Below are positions 18,112-26,349 of a DNA stretch of 64,000 nucleotides, piece after piece; position 1 is the first letter of the stretch; the number at the start of each line of letters is the position of its first letter. Made by a program: the position numbers and the translations under genes. Origin of the DNA: JABDKJ01 sp964609215. Its GTDB lineage: Bacteria; Bacteroidota; Bacteroidia; Flavobacteriales_D; JABDKJ01. Location of the stretch: NCBI GenBank assembly GCA_964609215.1, contig CAZSQZ010000002.1:248001-312000 (forward strand), written 5' to 3'. Below the pieces are notes generated by a model, which worked only from the letters and a program-made list of their open reading frames with translations, made no database searches and was not told the DNA's origin.

Positions 18112-19482
18112 CTAAATTGATTTTCTAAACTGCAAAAATAAACCATGTTCACCAATATCGTTAATTGCATATTCTAATCTCAATACTCGATTATATTTGG
18201 TTACCAAATCTAATCCTATTCCTGTACCTCCAATGAATTTATTGGCTAAAAAATTATTCTCTGCATAGAGTTCATCTCGAACATAGGCAAAATCAATAAA
18301 GAAATTGAGGTAAAAAGCATAAGGATAAGTGAAGAAACCTCTTTTTCTCTTATCCAAATAAAGCACCGCTGGCTTAACCAGATTGTATTTCAAGTTATTT
18401 CTAAACAAAGCATAACTCTGCCCATCAATTAGATATAAACCATACCCTCTTACTTGTCTATCATTATATCCAAGCCCCCTTTGCAAGGTATAAGGTAACC
18501 TATCGAAAAAACTATATTTTGTTTTTAAGCCATTTTGAACCGTCCATCTATCTTTAATTTTGTTATGAATACCTAAACTCAAAAAGACATTTGCTAAAAG
18601 GTTCTCCTTATCAGCACCTATTCCTTTTACCTGTCCTTCAATTTCCCAATCCACGCCCTGTTGAGGATATGGAATAAAATCTACATCATCATTTCTCACC
18701 TTGTAGATAAGCTCTACAAAACTCAATTCTTGAGTTCCATTGTTGAAATGATCAGGAAAGAGGGTAACAAGCATCTCATCACTTTTATAAGAGTCGTATC
18801 CCAAGAAAAATAATTGACTCATATTGAAAGAAGGCCTATTTAGCAAACCTATTCCAAACTTCTTGCGTTCCTTTGTTCTTCCACTAAAGTCATCGAAAAA
18901 TACTCGTTCATTATCAATAGTGGCAGTTGTAACTTCACCAAACTGACTATACTCTATATCGAACAATAAGCCTAATGTTCTGTCTATGTTAATCCCCGGT
19001 ATTTCATACTTCAACTTAAAACTCTTGGAATATCCTAGCTGAAATCTTAAGGAAAGGCGTTCATCTCTTCCTCTAAAGTTCCGTTGAGAATAAACCAAAC
19101 CGTAATTAGCTCTACTGAAATCTTTAGTTTCCCACCAAATATTAAAATTGGGGTCTGCTAACTTAAAAATGGGGGCAGGAAAAATATACCATAGTTCCTT
19201 TAACTCTATAACAATGATTATATCATTTTCAAAACCAGGAACTTTGGTAAGCTTTATTGATGAAAAAAGTTCTGTATTTAAAAGATTCCTTTCTGCAATT
19301 TTAATTCGATTATCTAATTCTGCTAATGAAAGCACGTCTCCTTTTTTAAAGGGCAATTCTCTAAGAACAATAAAATCTTTAGTGGTTTTATTACCATCAA
19401 TAACGACCTCCTTAATAACCGTTTCTTGGCATAAGAAGTTAAGTGAACAAAAGAGAAAAAATGTCAGGAGTAATCTATGCAA
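18112..19482 (-). CDS. BamA/TamA-like outer-membrane protein with one POTRA
   Basis: The 456-residue protein has a signal peptide ending near FLCQ. A single POTRA-like domain follows (about 20-95: VIKEVVIDGNKTTKDFIVLREL), then a barrel of the bacterial surface-antigen type. It is about half the length of the BamA in this window and has only one POTRA. It may serve lipid or protein handling at the outer membrane. It lies between a CBS gene (3-base gap) and nadK (no gap), an arrangement seen in other Bacteroidota. Confidence 0.75.
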   Translation of the reverse strand: MHRLLLTFFLFCSLNFLCQETVIKEVVIDGNKTTKDFIVLRELPFKKGDVLSLAELDNRIKIAERNLLNTELFSSIKLTKVPGFENDIIIVIELKELWYIFPAPIFKLADPNFNIWWETKDFSRANYGLVYSQRNFRGRDERLSLRFQLGYSKSFKLKYEIPGINIDRTLGLLFDIEYSQFGEVTTATIDNERVFFDDFSGRTKERKKFGIGLLNRPSFNMSQLFFLGYDSYKSDEMLVTLFPDHFNNGTQELSFVELIYKVRNDDVDFIPYPQQGVDWEIEGQVKGIGADKENLLANVFLSLGIHNKIKDRWTVQNGLKTKYSFFDRLPYTLQRGLGYNDRQVRGYGLYLIDGQSYALFRNNLKYNLVKPAVLYLDKRKRGFFTYPYAFYLNFFIDFAYVRDELYAENNFLANKFIGGTGIGLDLVTKYNRVLRLEYAINDIGEHGLFLQFRKSI

Positions 19483-19485
19483 TTC

Positions 19486-20145
19486 TTACATATTTATGTA
19501 TTTCATCAATTCCTCATATCTATTCTTGATATAATCGTTGAATTGATTATCATCATAGGATGCTGTTACATTATACTCATACCGATTGAAAGTCTGAAGC
19601 AATCCTGAATTATCTTCAGATTTAACGGAAAGAACTACAGAAATAGTTTTTCCATCCTTATCTGGAAAAACTTGAAGAGCGAAAATCTTGGCATCGTTAC
19701 CTTCAGCTATTTGTGAGATTTCACTTAAAGAATAATCATTGGCATTCATATTTAAAACAAACACGGAGCAACCTCCTTCTATTGCTAACGTTTTTCCGTA
19801 GTAATCTACGATAGCTCTAGGTGTTATTGCTCCTAAATATTTTCGATCTTCATCCACAACTGGGACAACCACCAGATCATATTCCTTCATGATTTTAACT
19901 ACATCATATATAAGTTGTTTCTCATTTATCATGTACTCAGTAAACACGTTCTTAAACTTCCCTATCGTCTCTTCCGGAGATTTATCGTCTATGTCCGTAT
20001 CGTTAACAATTCCAACTATATCTTTTCCATCTACAACGGGAAGCTGACTTGTTTTGAATTCAATCATTATTTCCAAAACTTCGGAAACCGTAGTCTTACA
20101 ATCAACCACTGGAACATCTGGCTCTGTCAAATCTTTTGCAAGCAT
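19486..20145 (-). CDS. CBS-domain protein
   Basis: The 219-residue cytoplasmic protein has two CBS motifs in the first 130 residues (MIEFKTSQLPVVDGKDIVGIVNDTDI and a second ending VDEDRKYLGAI). The C-terminal 80 residues may form an ACT-like regulatory domain (KIFALQVFPDKDGKTISVVL). CBS pairs usually bind adenine nucleotides. The gene heads the leftward operon with the BamA-like protein and nadK, so it may link energy state to this group. Divergent pdxJ starts 36 bases away. Confidence 0.8.
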   Translation of the reverse strand: MLAKDLTEPDVPVVDCKTTVSEVLEIMIEFKTSQLPVVDGKDIVGIVNDTDIDDKSPEETIGKFKNVFTEYMINEKQLIYDVVKIMKEYDLVVVPVVDEDRKYLGAITPRAIVDYYGKTLAIEGGCSVFVLNMNANDYSLSEISQIAEGNDAKIFALQVFPDKDGKTISVVLSVKSEDNSGLLQTFNRYEYNVTASYDDNQFNDYIKNRYEELMKYINM

Positions 20146-20152
20146 TATTCAC

Positions 20153-20160
20153 TACTTTTG
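20153..20160 (+). promoter_or_regulatory. Promoter -7 box of pdxJ
   Basis: TACTTTTG is an exact match to the Bacteroidota -7 consensus TAnnTTTG. It sits 21 bases before the pdxJ ATG, giving a short leader. A TTTG at 20135-20138 may serve as the -33 element, although the spacing is tight. Confidence 0.5.
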
Positions 20161-20181
20161 CTGTTCGAAATTAAACAATTT

Positions 20182-20913
20182 ATGACCCGATTAAGTGTCA
20201 ACATTAATAAAATAGCAACATTGAGGAATGCCAGAGGTGGAGATATTCCCAATATTTTACTTGCTGCACAACGAATTCAGGAATATGGAGCTGAGGGAAT
20301 TACGGTACATCCCAGACCTGACGAAAGACATATTAGGTATCAAGATGTCCGTGAACTTAAGCCAATTATCCAAACAGAATTTAACATTGAGGGCTATCCT
20401 AGTGAGGATTTTTTGAAATTAGTTGGAGAAGTTAAACCAGAGCAGGTTACTCTAGTTCCAGATCCTCCAGAAGTTCTAACTTCCAATGCAGGTTGGAATA
20501 CACATGATAATGAATCATTTCTTAAAACGGTAATTCAAGAAATTCAAAAGAACGGATCGCGAGTTTCACTATTTATGGAAACAGACAAAGAAATGATTTC
20601 GAAGGCAAAAGAAATTGGAGCAGATCGCATAGAATTGTATACAGAAAGTTATGCCAGAGAATACCCGAAGAATAAGAAAAAGGCAATTGAACCATTTAAG
20701 GAGGCTGCCTTTTACGCAAATGAAATTGGGCTAGAAATTAATGCAGGTCATGACTTAAACTTGGAAAATCTGAACTACCTTGTTTCAGAAATACCATTTC
20801 TGAAGGAAGTTTCCATAGGACATGCTCTTGTTTCTGATGCATTGTATTTAGGATTAGAAAATTGTGTGAACATGTATAAAAATGCATTAAGAGTTCATGA
20901 AACTGAATTATAA
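20182..20913 (+). CDS. pdxJ: Pyridoxine 5'-phosphate synthase
   Basis: The 243-residue TIM-barrel enzyme condenses 1-deoxyxylulose phosphate with 3-amino-2-oxopropyl phosphate in vitamin B6 synthesis. It begins TRLSVNINKIATLRNARGG and has GITVHPRPDERHI, VTLVPD and the late EINAGHDLNLENL and SIGHALVSDALY motifs. The start at ATG 20182 fits the family. An upstream extension of the frame runs antisense to the CBS gene and is not protein-like. Its 3' end overlaps the next gene by 17 bases. Confidence 0.95.
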   Translation: MTRLSVNINKIATLRNARGGDIPNILLAAQRIQEYGAEGITVHPRPDERHIRYQDVRELKPIIQTEFNIEGYPSEDFLKLVGEVKPEQVTLVPDPPEVLTSNAGWNTHDNESFLKTVIQEIQKNGSRVSLFMETDKEMISKAKEIGADRIELYTESYAREYPKNKKKAIEPFKEAAFYANEIGLEINAGHDLNLENLNYLVSEIPFLKEVSIGHALVSDALYLGLENCVNMYKNALRVHETEL

Positions 20914-21652
20914 GAAGTTAGGAGATGGACAACCACTAATAGTGGTTCACGGGCTTTTTGGATCATTAGACAATTGGATGACTATGGCCAGATCATTAGC
21001 GGATAGATTCGAAATTTATCTAATTGATCAAAGAAATCACGGAAAATCTCCTCATAGTGATTCAATGTCTTATGATTTAATGGCAGCCGATTTGGTTGAA
21101 TTTATCGAAGATCATCAATTAGATAATGTCAATCTGATTGGCCACTCTATGGGTGGTAAAGCAATTTTAAAATTAGCCCTGCAAAATCCAGAGCTGATAA
21201 ATAAAATGGTAGTCGTTGATATTGGAATAAAATCATATCCAATGCATCATCAGAAGATTTTAGCTGGGCTTCATGCGCTAGATTTACCTACACTTGAATC
21301 AAGGAAGCAAGCAGAATTAAGAATTTCAGAATTTATAGAGCAAAAAGGAGTGCAATATTTCTTACTAAAAGGCCTATACCGCAAACAGGATGGTTCGTAC
21401 GGGTTAAAATTCAATTTAAATAGCCTAGAAGAAAATATGCCTCTTATTCTATCAGAAATTACTGGGAAAATTTCACAGACAGAATGCCTTTTTATTCGAG
21501 GAGGCCTTTCAGGGTATATTGTTGATGAGGACTATGATTCCATTAAGCAACAGTTTGTTAACGCTAAGATTGAAACCATAGAGGACTCAGGGCATTGGAT
21601 TCATGCTGAAAGGCCCGATGAATTAAGAGAACTTTTTTTAAACTTTTTCTGA
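20897..21652 (+). CDS. Alpha/beta hydrolase (YbfF-esterase-like)
   Basis: The 251-residue cytoplasmic hydrolase has the oxyanion segment VVHGLFGSLDNW and DQRNHGKS. The nucleophile Ser is in GHSMGGKA, and the catalytic His is in SGHWIHAERPDEL. This is the YbfF-type esterase layout. Conserved linkage to pdxJ is common in Flavobacteria, and the 17-base overlap implies cotranscription. The natural substrate is unknown. Confidence 0.85.
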   Translation: MKLNYKKLGDGQPLIVVHGLFGSLDNWMTMARSLADRFEIYLIDQRNHGKSPHSDSMSYDLMAADLVEFIEDHQLDNVNLIGHSMGGKAILKLALQNPELINKMVVVDIGIKSYPMHHQKILAGLHALDLPTLESRKQAELRISEFIEQKGVQYFLLKGLYRKQDGSYGLKFNLNSLEENMPLILSEITGKISQTECLFIRGGLSGYIVDEDYDSIKQQFVNAKIETIEDSGHWIHAERPDELRELFLNFF

Positions 21653-21962
21653 ATTCTGATAGAATAAGTATCTGGACTTAAAATAGTTTTAAATCTCGCT
21701 TCCAAAAATAAGTGGGTATGCTTTAACTGGACTCTTTATCACCTGATAATAAATCTATGACCACTTATCGAAAACTTGTTGTGTTATCCTAACCTTAGCA
21801 GGCAATCTCTCGTTTGTTCTTTTTAAGACCAATTGTTTCTAAAAAGAAGATTTGTGTAGGTAACCAAATCATTGCTTTAAGGTACCTTTCAGGATACTTA
21901 AGATTTGAAACTCCGTTGGGATTTTTACGTAAACAAACTAATTATTTAAAGTCTCAGAGCTT
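21653..21962. other. Intergenic region without a recognised gene
   Basis: This 310-base spacer separates the hydrolase from the PorE-like gene. I see no convincing frame, RNA or strong hairpin. It presumably holds the terminator of the pdxJ operon and the promoter of the next gene, but no exact -7 consensus was found. Confidence 0.5.
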
Positions 21963-24254
21963 ATGTATGCCAAAAAACAAATCACATACCTCTTTTTCAT
22001 TCTACTATCCACTGGCGTGTTTTCTCAAGAAATAGCTTTAGAGAAAGCAAAGGAATATGAAGCTCAAAAGGCCATTCTTCTTGCAATTGAGCAATATGAA
22101 AAGGCTGTAAATCAAGGACATGAGAGTTCGGACACTTATCGAAAATTGGCTCGGTATAATCTTGAAATGAGAAGAGCTGAAGAAAGTCATAAATGGTTTG
22201 AGAAACTTCTAGAGACCAGAGAATACAATACAGAAGACCAACTTCTATTTGCAGAAGTTCTTCGTCAAAACGAAAAGTATTTTGAAGCTACCATTTGGTC
22301 TGCTCAGTATTATATGGCAACAGCGGATGAAGATTATGAACAATTCCTAGTTTCTGAAGACTACTATTCTCGATTTAAACTGGATTCCGCAAAAATTGAC
22401 ATACAAAACCTAAAAAATATAAACTCTGAATACAATGAAATGTGTCCGACTATAAAGGACGGCATCATGTATTATTCAAGCAATGAGCCAGATTTTGGAG
22501 GCTCTCAAAGAATTGACATCGCTTCAAATTCAAGCTTTCTAGATTTTTATAAAACGGAACTAGATGGTATAAAACCCTCCAAAAAGTATCAAAGAATGGG
22601 AGGTGTGAATGGAGTATTCCATGAAAGTAATTTAGCGTTTGATGGTGAAGATGAGATCTACTTTACAAGAAACCATAGAAAACTCTATAAAGAAGGTGAG
22701 GAAGATGAAATGCTCCGATACTTAAAAATAGTAAGAGCCAAGAAAACCAGTTTAGGATGGAACGTTTCTGATGACTTTCCCTACAACAATACTGGATATT
22801 CTGTAGGCCATCCAACTATAAGTAAAGATGGTCAAATGCTTGTATTTATATCCGATATGCCAGGAGGTTTTGGTGGTTCAGATTTATATATGTGTATTAA
22901 AAATGAACTGGGAACATGGGGTGAACCCAAGAATTTAGGTCCTGATGTTAACTCAAAAGGAAATGAAAAATTCCCATACCTACACGATGATAATTCACTT
23001 TATTTCTCATCGGACGGAATGCACGGGCTTGGAGGTTTAGACATTCATGTATGTTCTATGCTAAACGGAGAATTTTTAAAACCACAAAATCTCGGTTACC
23101 CGATAAATAGTTCTAGAGATGATTATGGTTTTTACTTTGACACAAAAAATCATAGAGGTTTTCTTACTTCGAATAGAACTGGTGGTCTTGGATCTGATGA
23201 TATTTATGCCTATGAACTCTCGGATACTCTTAACTATTTAGTAAAGGGAAGAGTTCTCGACTTAGGAACCAAGAAACGTGTAAAGAAATTGAAGGCAAAA
23301 TTAATGGATCTAGAAGATAATGTCATTGAAGAGATTACCATTGATGATGATGGAGCATTTTTATTCAATAACGAAGATTTTAGAAACAAAGGATTTAAAG
23401 TAGTTATTTCTGATGAAGAAGGTGTATATGAAACAATTTCTTCCAACAAACTTAAAGGAAACGGAATAAATAGTGGTCTTGATATTGGAATACTATATGT
23501 CACCAAGCTCCCTATAATTCTAAGTGGAATTTTAATGGACCATAAGGATGATAAGCGACTCAAAGGAGTAAAAGTCACCCTAATAGACAAAGAGACTGGT
23601 GAAATTGTTGAAGAGATTTATACTTCTACAAATGGCGATTTTGCATTTGAGGATCTTAAGGAATATCACAGTTATACTGTAAAGTTAGAAAGAGATGGAT
23701 ACTTTGTTAGAACGGTAGATTTTGAAACTAGTATGAATAGAAGCATTGATTTCAATAAATTGGATTGGGGTTATATGGAATCAATTGAACCTGAAGTACC
23801 CGTTGTACTTGACGAATACAGTGAAATCAATTTTGATTTAGGTAGTTGGGAAATTAGACCTGATGCTAGACCAGCTTTAGATTATTTGACTATACTTTTA
23901 ATGGAGAATCCTTATATCGCAATAGAGCTATCTGCCCACACGGATTGCATAGGTGAAGATGATTTCAATATGGAACTATCCCATAAAAGAGCCAATTCAG
24001 CATATGAATACCTTGTTATAAGTGGTGGTATTAATCATGAACAAGTGATTACCAAAGGTTATGGTGAAACAAAGCCAATTATCAACTGCGGTAAGCACTG
24101 TAACAAATGCACCACTGCTGAGTACGCAAAAAACCGAAGAATTGAGTTTAAGGTAATTAGTACGGACTTTTCAGAAATACCTGATGAATATAAGGATGAG
24201 AGGGAGGTAATACCCGTAAAAGAATTAATGAGGGATGCAATGAAGAAAGATTAA
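21963..24254 (+). CDS. PorE-like OmpA-family protein (TPR, PD40, CRD, OmpA)
   Basis: The 763-residue protein has a signal peptide ending at VFSQ. TPR repeats follow (about 25-135), then a beta-propeller of PD40/WD40-like strands (about 160-415; KDGQMLVFISDMPGG, DDNSLYFSSDG). Next come two carboxypeptidase-regulatory-like segments (about 425-600) and a C-terminal OmpA peptidoglycan-binding domain (AHTDCIGEDDFN, SHKRANSAYEYL, YGETKPI). The same domain order occurs in PorE of the type IX secretion system. Several paralogues of this kind exist per genome, so PorE itself is not proven. The last 98 bases are antisense to the convergent PLD gene. Confidence 0.8.
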   Translation: MYAKKQITYLFFILLSTGVFSQEIALEKAKEYEAQKAILLAIEQYEKAVNQGHESSDTYRKLARYNLEMRRAEESHKWFEKLLETREYNTEDQLLFAEVLRQNEKYFEATIWSAQYYMATADEDYEQFLVSEDYYSRFKLDSAKIDIQNLKNINSEYNEMCPTIKDGIMYYSSNEPDFGGSQRIDIASNSSFLDFYKTELDGIKPSKKYQRMGGVNGVFHESNLAFDGEDEIYFTRNHRKLYKEGEEDEMLRYLKIVRAKKTSLGWNVSDDFPYNNTGYSVGHPTISKDGQMLVFISDMPGGFGGSDLYMCIKNELGTWGEPKNLGPDVNSKGNEKFPYLHDDNSLYFSSDGMHGLGGLDIHVCSMLNGEFLKPQNLGYPINSSRDDYGFYFDTKNHRGFLTSNRTGGLGSDDIYAYELSDTLNYLVKGRVLDLGTKKRVKKLKAKLMDLEDNVIEEITIDDDGAFLFNNEDFRNKGFKVVISDEEGVYETISSNKLKGNGINSGLDIGILYVTKLPIILSGILMDHKDDKRLKGVKVTLIDKETGEIVEEIYTSTNGDFAFEDLKEYHSYTVKLERDGYFVRTVDFETSMNRSIDFNKLDWGYMESIEPEVPVVLDEYSEINFDLGSWEIRPDARPALDYLTILLMENPYIAIELSAHTDCIGEDDFNMELSHKRANSAYEYLVISGGINHEQVITKGYGETKPIINCGKHCNKCTTAEYAKNRRIEFKVISTDFSEIPDEYKDEREVIPVKELMRDAMKKD

Positions 24255-26346
24255 TTTCTCCTCTTTGACTTGCATATAACATTCCTTTCTGCAATAACTT
24301 TCCTTCCAAAGAATATAACTCATAAGGCATATCTTCTTTAACTCCTTCAAGATAAATTACATCTTGCGCTGGGTTTGGATATAAAGAAAGACCTAATCTT
24401 TCAAATTCCTCAATTCCTACTGTTAACTCATTCCATCTTTCTTCAAATTCTTGATGATACATGTTAGTTATTACAGCATCATGAATAATCAATGTATTCT
24501 CATCATTTACTGTTTCTGCAGACGCACTCCAATTGTGCGACCCTGTAATTACCTGTGGATCAGAACTAGGATCTCCATTATCAACTATTGCTAACTTATG
24601 ATGTAATAGACCATCTATTTGTTCATGTGAAAGTACGTTTACTCCTTCTGCAAATAAGACATCAAAATCCGAACCAGGTCCACTTACATTATCTATAATA
24701 CCTCTTGGTTGAACAAAGAATAAATCGTTGACTTGCAAAACAGCATCTCTCAGCTCATTATTAGTAAAAACAAAGAGATTAAATTCGAAGCTGTTATCAG
24801 CCGATAAAATCGAATTTTTAATTGCACTTGTCGTACCATCGGATGGCGAAAAATACATTTCAACTTGTCTTCCTCCGATGATAAAATTATGTGGAGTATT
24901 ATCTAATTTGTCTGGCCCAAATCTGGCATTTGCACCATTAGGAACCGGGCCTTCACTGCCCCACATTTCATTAAACTCCAGCAAATATGATTTTGCCAGA
25001 GATTGGTCTTGAGTTACAGTAATATTATTGAAATCATCGAACATATCTGAATTAGTCATGTTCATAGAACCTTGAATAAGAAAAGAGTTTTGTTCAGACA
25101 AAGGGTCAATAATAAAGAACTTGTTATGCATTCCGCTTCCCATTCCATCCAGTCTTTCCCATACCGTAATACCAGGATCCAAACTACTCAGACTGGTGTT
25201 GTTATTGGTTCCTTCGGTAATTACTCTTACCTGAATTCCATTGTTATGAGCATTATTAAGAGCTGCTACAATATTTAGGTTGTTGTTACTATAAACGGCC
25301 ATATCAACGGACACCTCTGCCATATTGATATATTTAATAATCGTATCGTGAATTTCACTAGTCCATTGAGCATCAACACCTGTTGAAACAGAAACATCAA
25401 CAGGATTATTGAAATAAACGTTCATTGTTCCACTAGAATTGGAAATTGTTGCATAGGCTCCAACCGTTGATTCAATAGTATCAGTTCCTAATACCGAACA
25501 AGCTGTTGCATAAATAATATCAGCAGGATCTAATCCCGATATTGATATAGTATGGTCCGTAACCGCAGAAAGATCTTCTATTACATTATTTAGTTGATCT
25601 GGGTTAAAGCCCCATTTCACAAAAGAACTAGAGGCATTGTCAGTTGACCAGCTTAGATCAAAACTATTTTGTGTAAGATTACTCTGATCTACTGCACTAA
25701 CAAAATTTACAGAGGAGGTAGAAATAAAGTCTTGCGCTCCTCTAGGCAACATCTGATATCCATCATTAGCTGGAACACTAAATGTAAATTGAGATCCTAT
25801 ACCTGTGAGTGTAACATCGCCTCCTGGAACTAGTTCTCCAATCATGGGATTACTGGACCTTAAGAAAATGAACCCATTTTCACCATTTGCCGTGAACTCC
25901 CAAGTTGTGCTTGTAAATGTCTGCCCCGCATTTAAAAAAACCACATTTTCAATAGTTACCAATTCTCCTTCCGTATCCTCGGTTAATTGGGATGGTGTTA
26001 TGTTCTGGGGATCTGGCAAAGTATTTCCAGAAGATTCTATAGTGAAATTAGTAATCGGATCTATTTCCAATAAGCCATTAAAATCTTTTAATATTCCCGT
26101 AACAGAAACTTCATCACCAGGCACAGGCTCAGTCCATGAAGACCAATCTATCCCGGGATAAATAGCTATTCCAGCTGTTGCGTCTTCTACATATCTAACC
26201 GAACCAAATTCATTTCCATTCGTAATTACACCGGTAACAGTCACCGTTGCGCCAATTGCCATAGATCTGGCATCTGCAATATTGTCTTGTGCGTTAAAAG
26301 AAAATGAAGAAATTAAGGCGAAAAAAAATAGGGTTAAATTTTTCAT
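24157..26346 (-). CDS. Secreted PLD-superfamily protein with OB-like domains and T9SS tag
   Basis: The 729-residue protein has a signal peptide ending at FNAQ. Two OB-like (DUF5689/YhcR-type) segments follow at about 22-105 and 110-190, a fibronectin-III-like domain at about 212-305, and a phospholipase-D fold at about 308-640. Both HKD motifs are complete: MHNKFFIID (H407, K409, D414) and HHKLAIVD (H582, K584, D589), each with a following GSxN. A T9SS sorting domain begins at LSLYPNPAQD (about 653). Activity would be as a secreted phosphodiesterase, either nuclease or phospholipase. The gene follows the TonB receptor by 3 bases. Confidence 0.85.
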   Translation of the reverse strand: MKNLTLFFFALISSFSFNAQDNIADARSMAIGATVTVTGVITNGNEFGSVRYVEDATAGIAIYPGIDWSSWTEPVPGDEVSVTGILKDFNGLLEIDPITNFTIESSGNTLPDPQNITPSQLTEDTEGELVTIENVVFLNAGQTFTSTTWEFTANGENGFIFLRSSNPMIGELVPGGDVTLTGIGSQFTFSVPANDGYQMLPRGAQDFISTSSVNFVSAVDQSNLTQNSFDLSWSTDNASSSFVKWGFNPDQLNNVIEDLSAVTDHTISISGLDPADIIYATACSVLGTDTIESTVGAYATISNSSGTMNVYFNNPVDVSVSTGVDAQWTSEIHDTIIKYINMAEVSVDMAVYSNNNLNIVAALNNAHNNGIQVRVITEGTNNNTSLSSLDPGITVWERLDGMGSGMHNKFFIIDPLSEQNSFLIQGSMNMTNSDMFDDFNNITVTQDQSLAKSYLLEFNEMWGSEGPVPNGANARFGPDKLDNTPHNFIIGGRQVEMYFSPSDGTTSAIKNSILSADNSFEFNLFVFTNNELRDAVLQVNDLFFVQPRGIIDNVSGPGSDFDVLFAEGVNVLSHEQIDGLLHHKLAIVDNGDPSSDPQVITGSHNWSASAETVNDENTLIIHDAVITNMYHQEFEERWNELTVGIEEFERLGLSLYPNPAQDVIYLEGVKEDMPYELYSLEGKLLQKGMLYASQRGEINLSSLHPSLILLRVLPPSHPYIHQVFLKSPY

Positions 26347-26349
26347 AAT

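Noticed and set aside
19148..19534. 128-residue plus-strand frame
   Set aside because: It is fully antisense to the BamA-like gene and has low-quality hydrophobic content without a recognisable domain.
19915..20181. Upstream extension of the pdxJ frame, 89 residues
   Set aside because: It runs antisense to the CBS gene and crosses the promoter box. The PdxJ family begins at the ATG at 20182.
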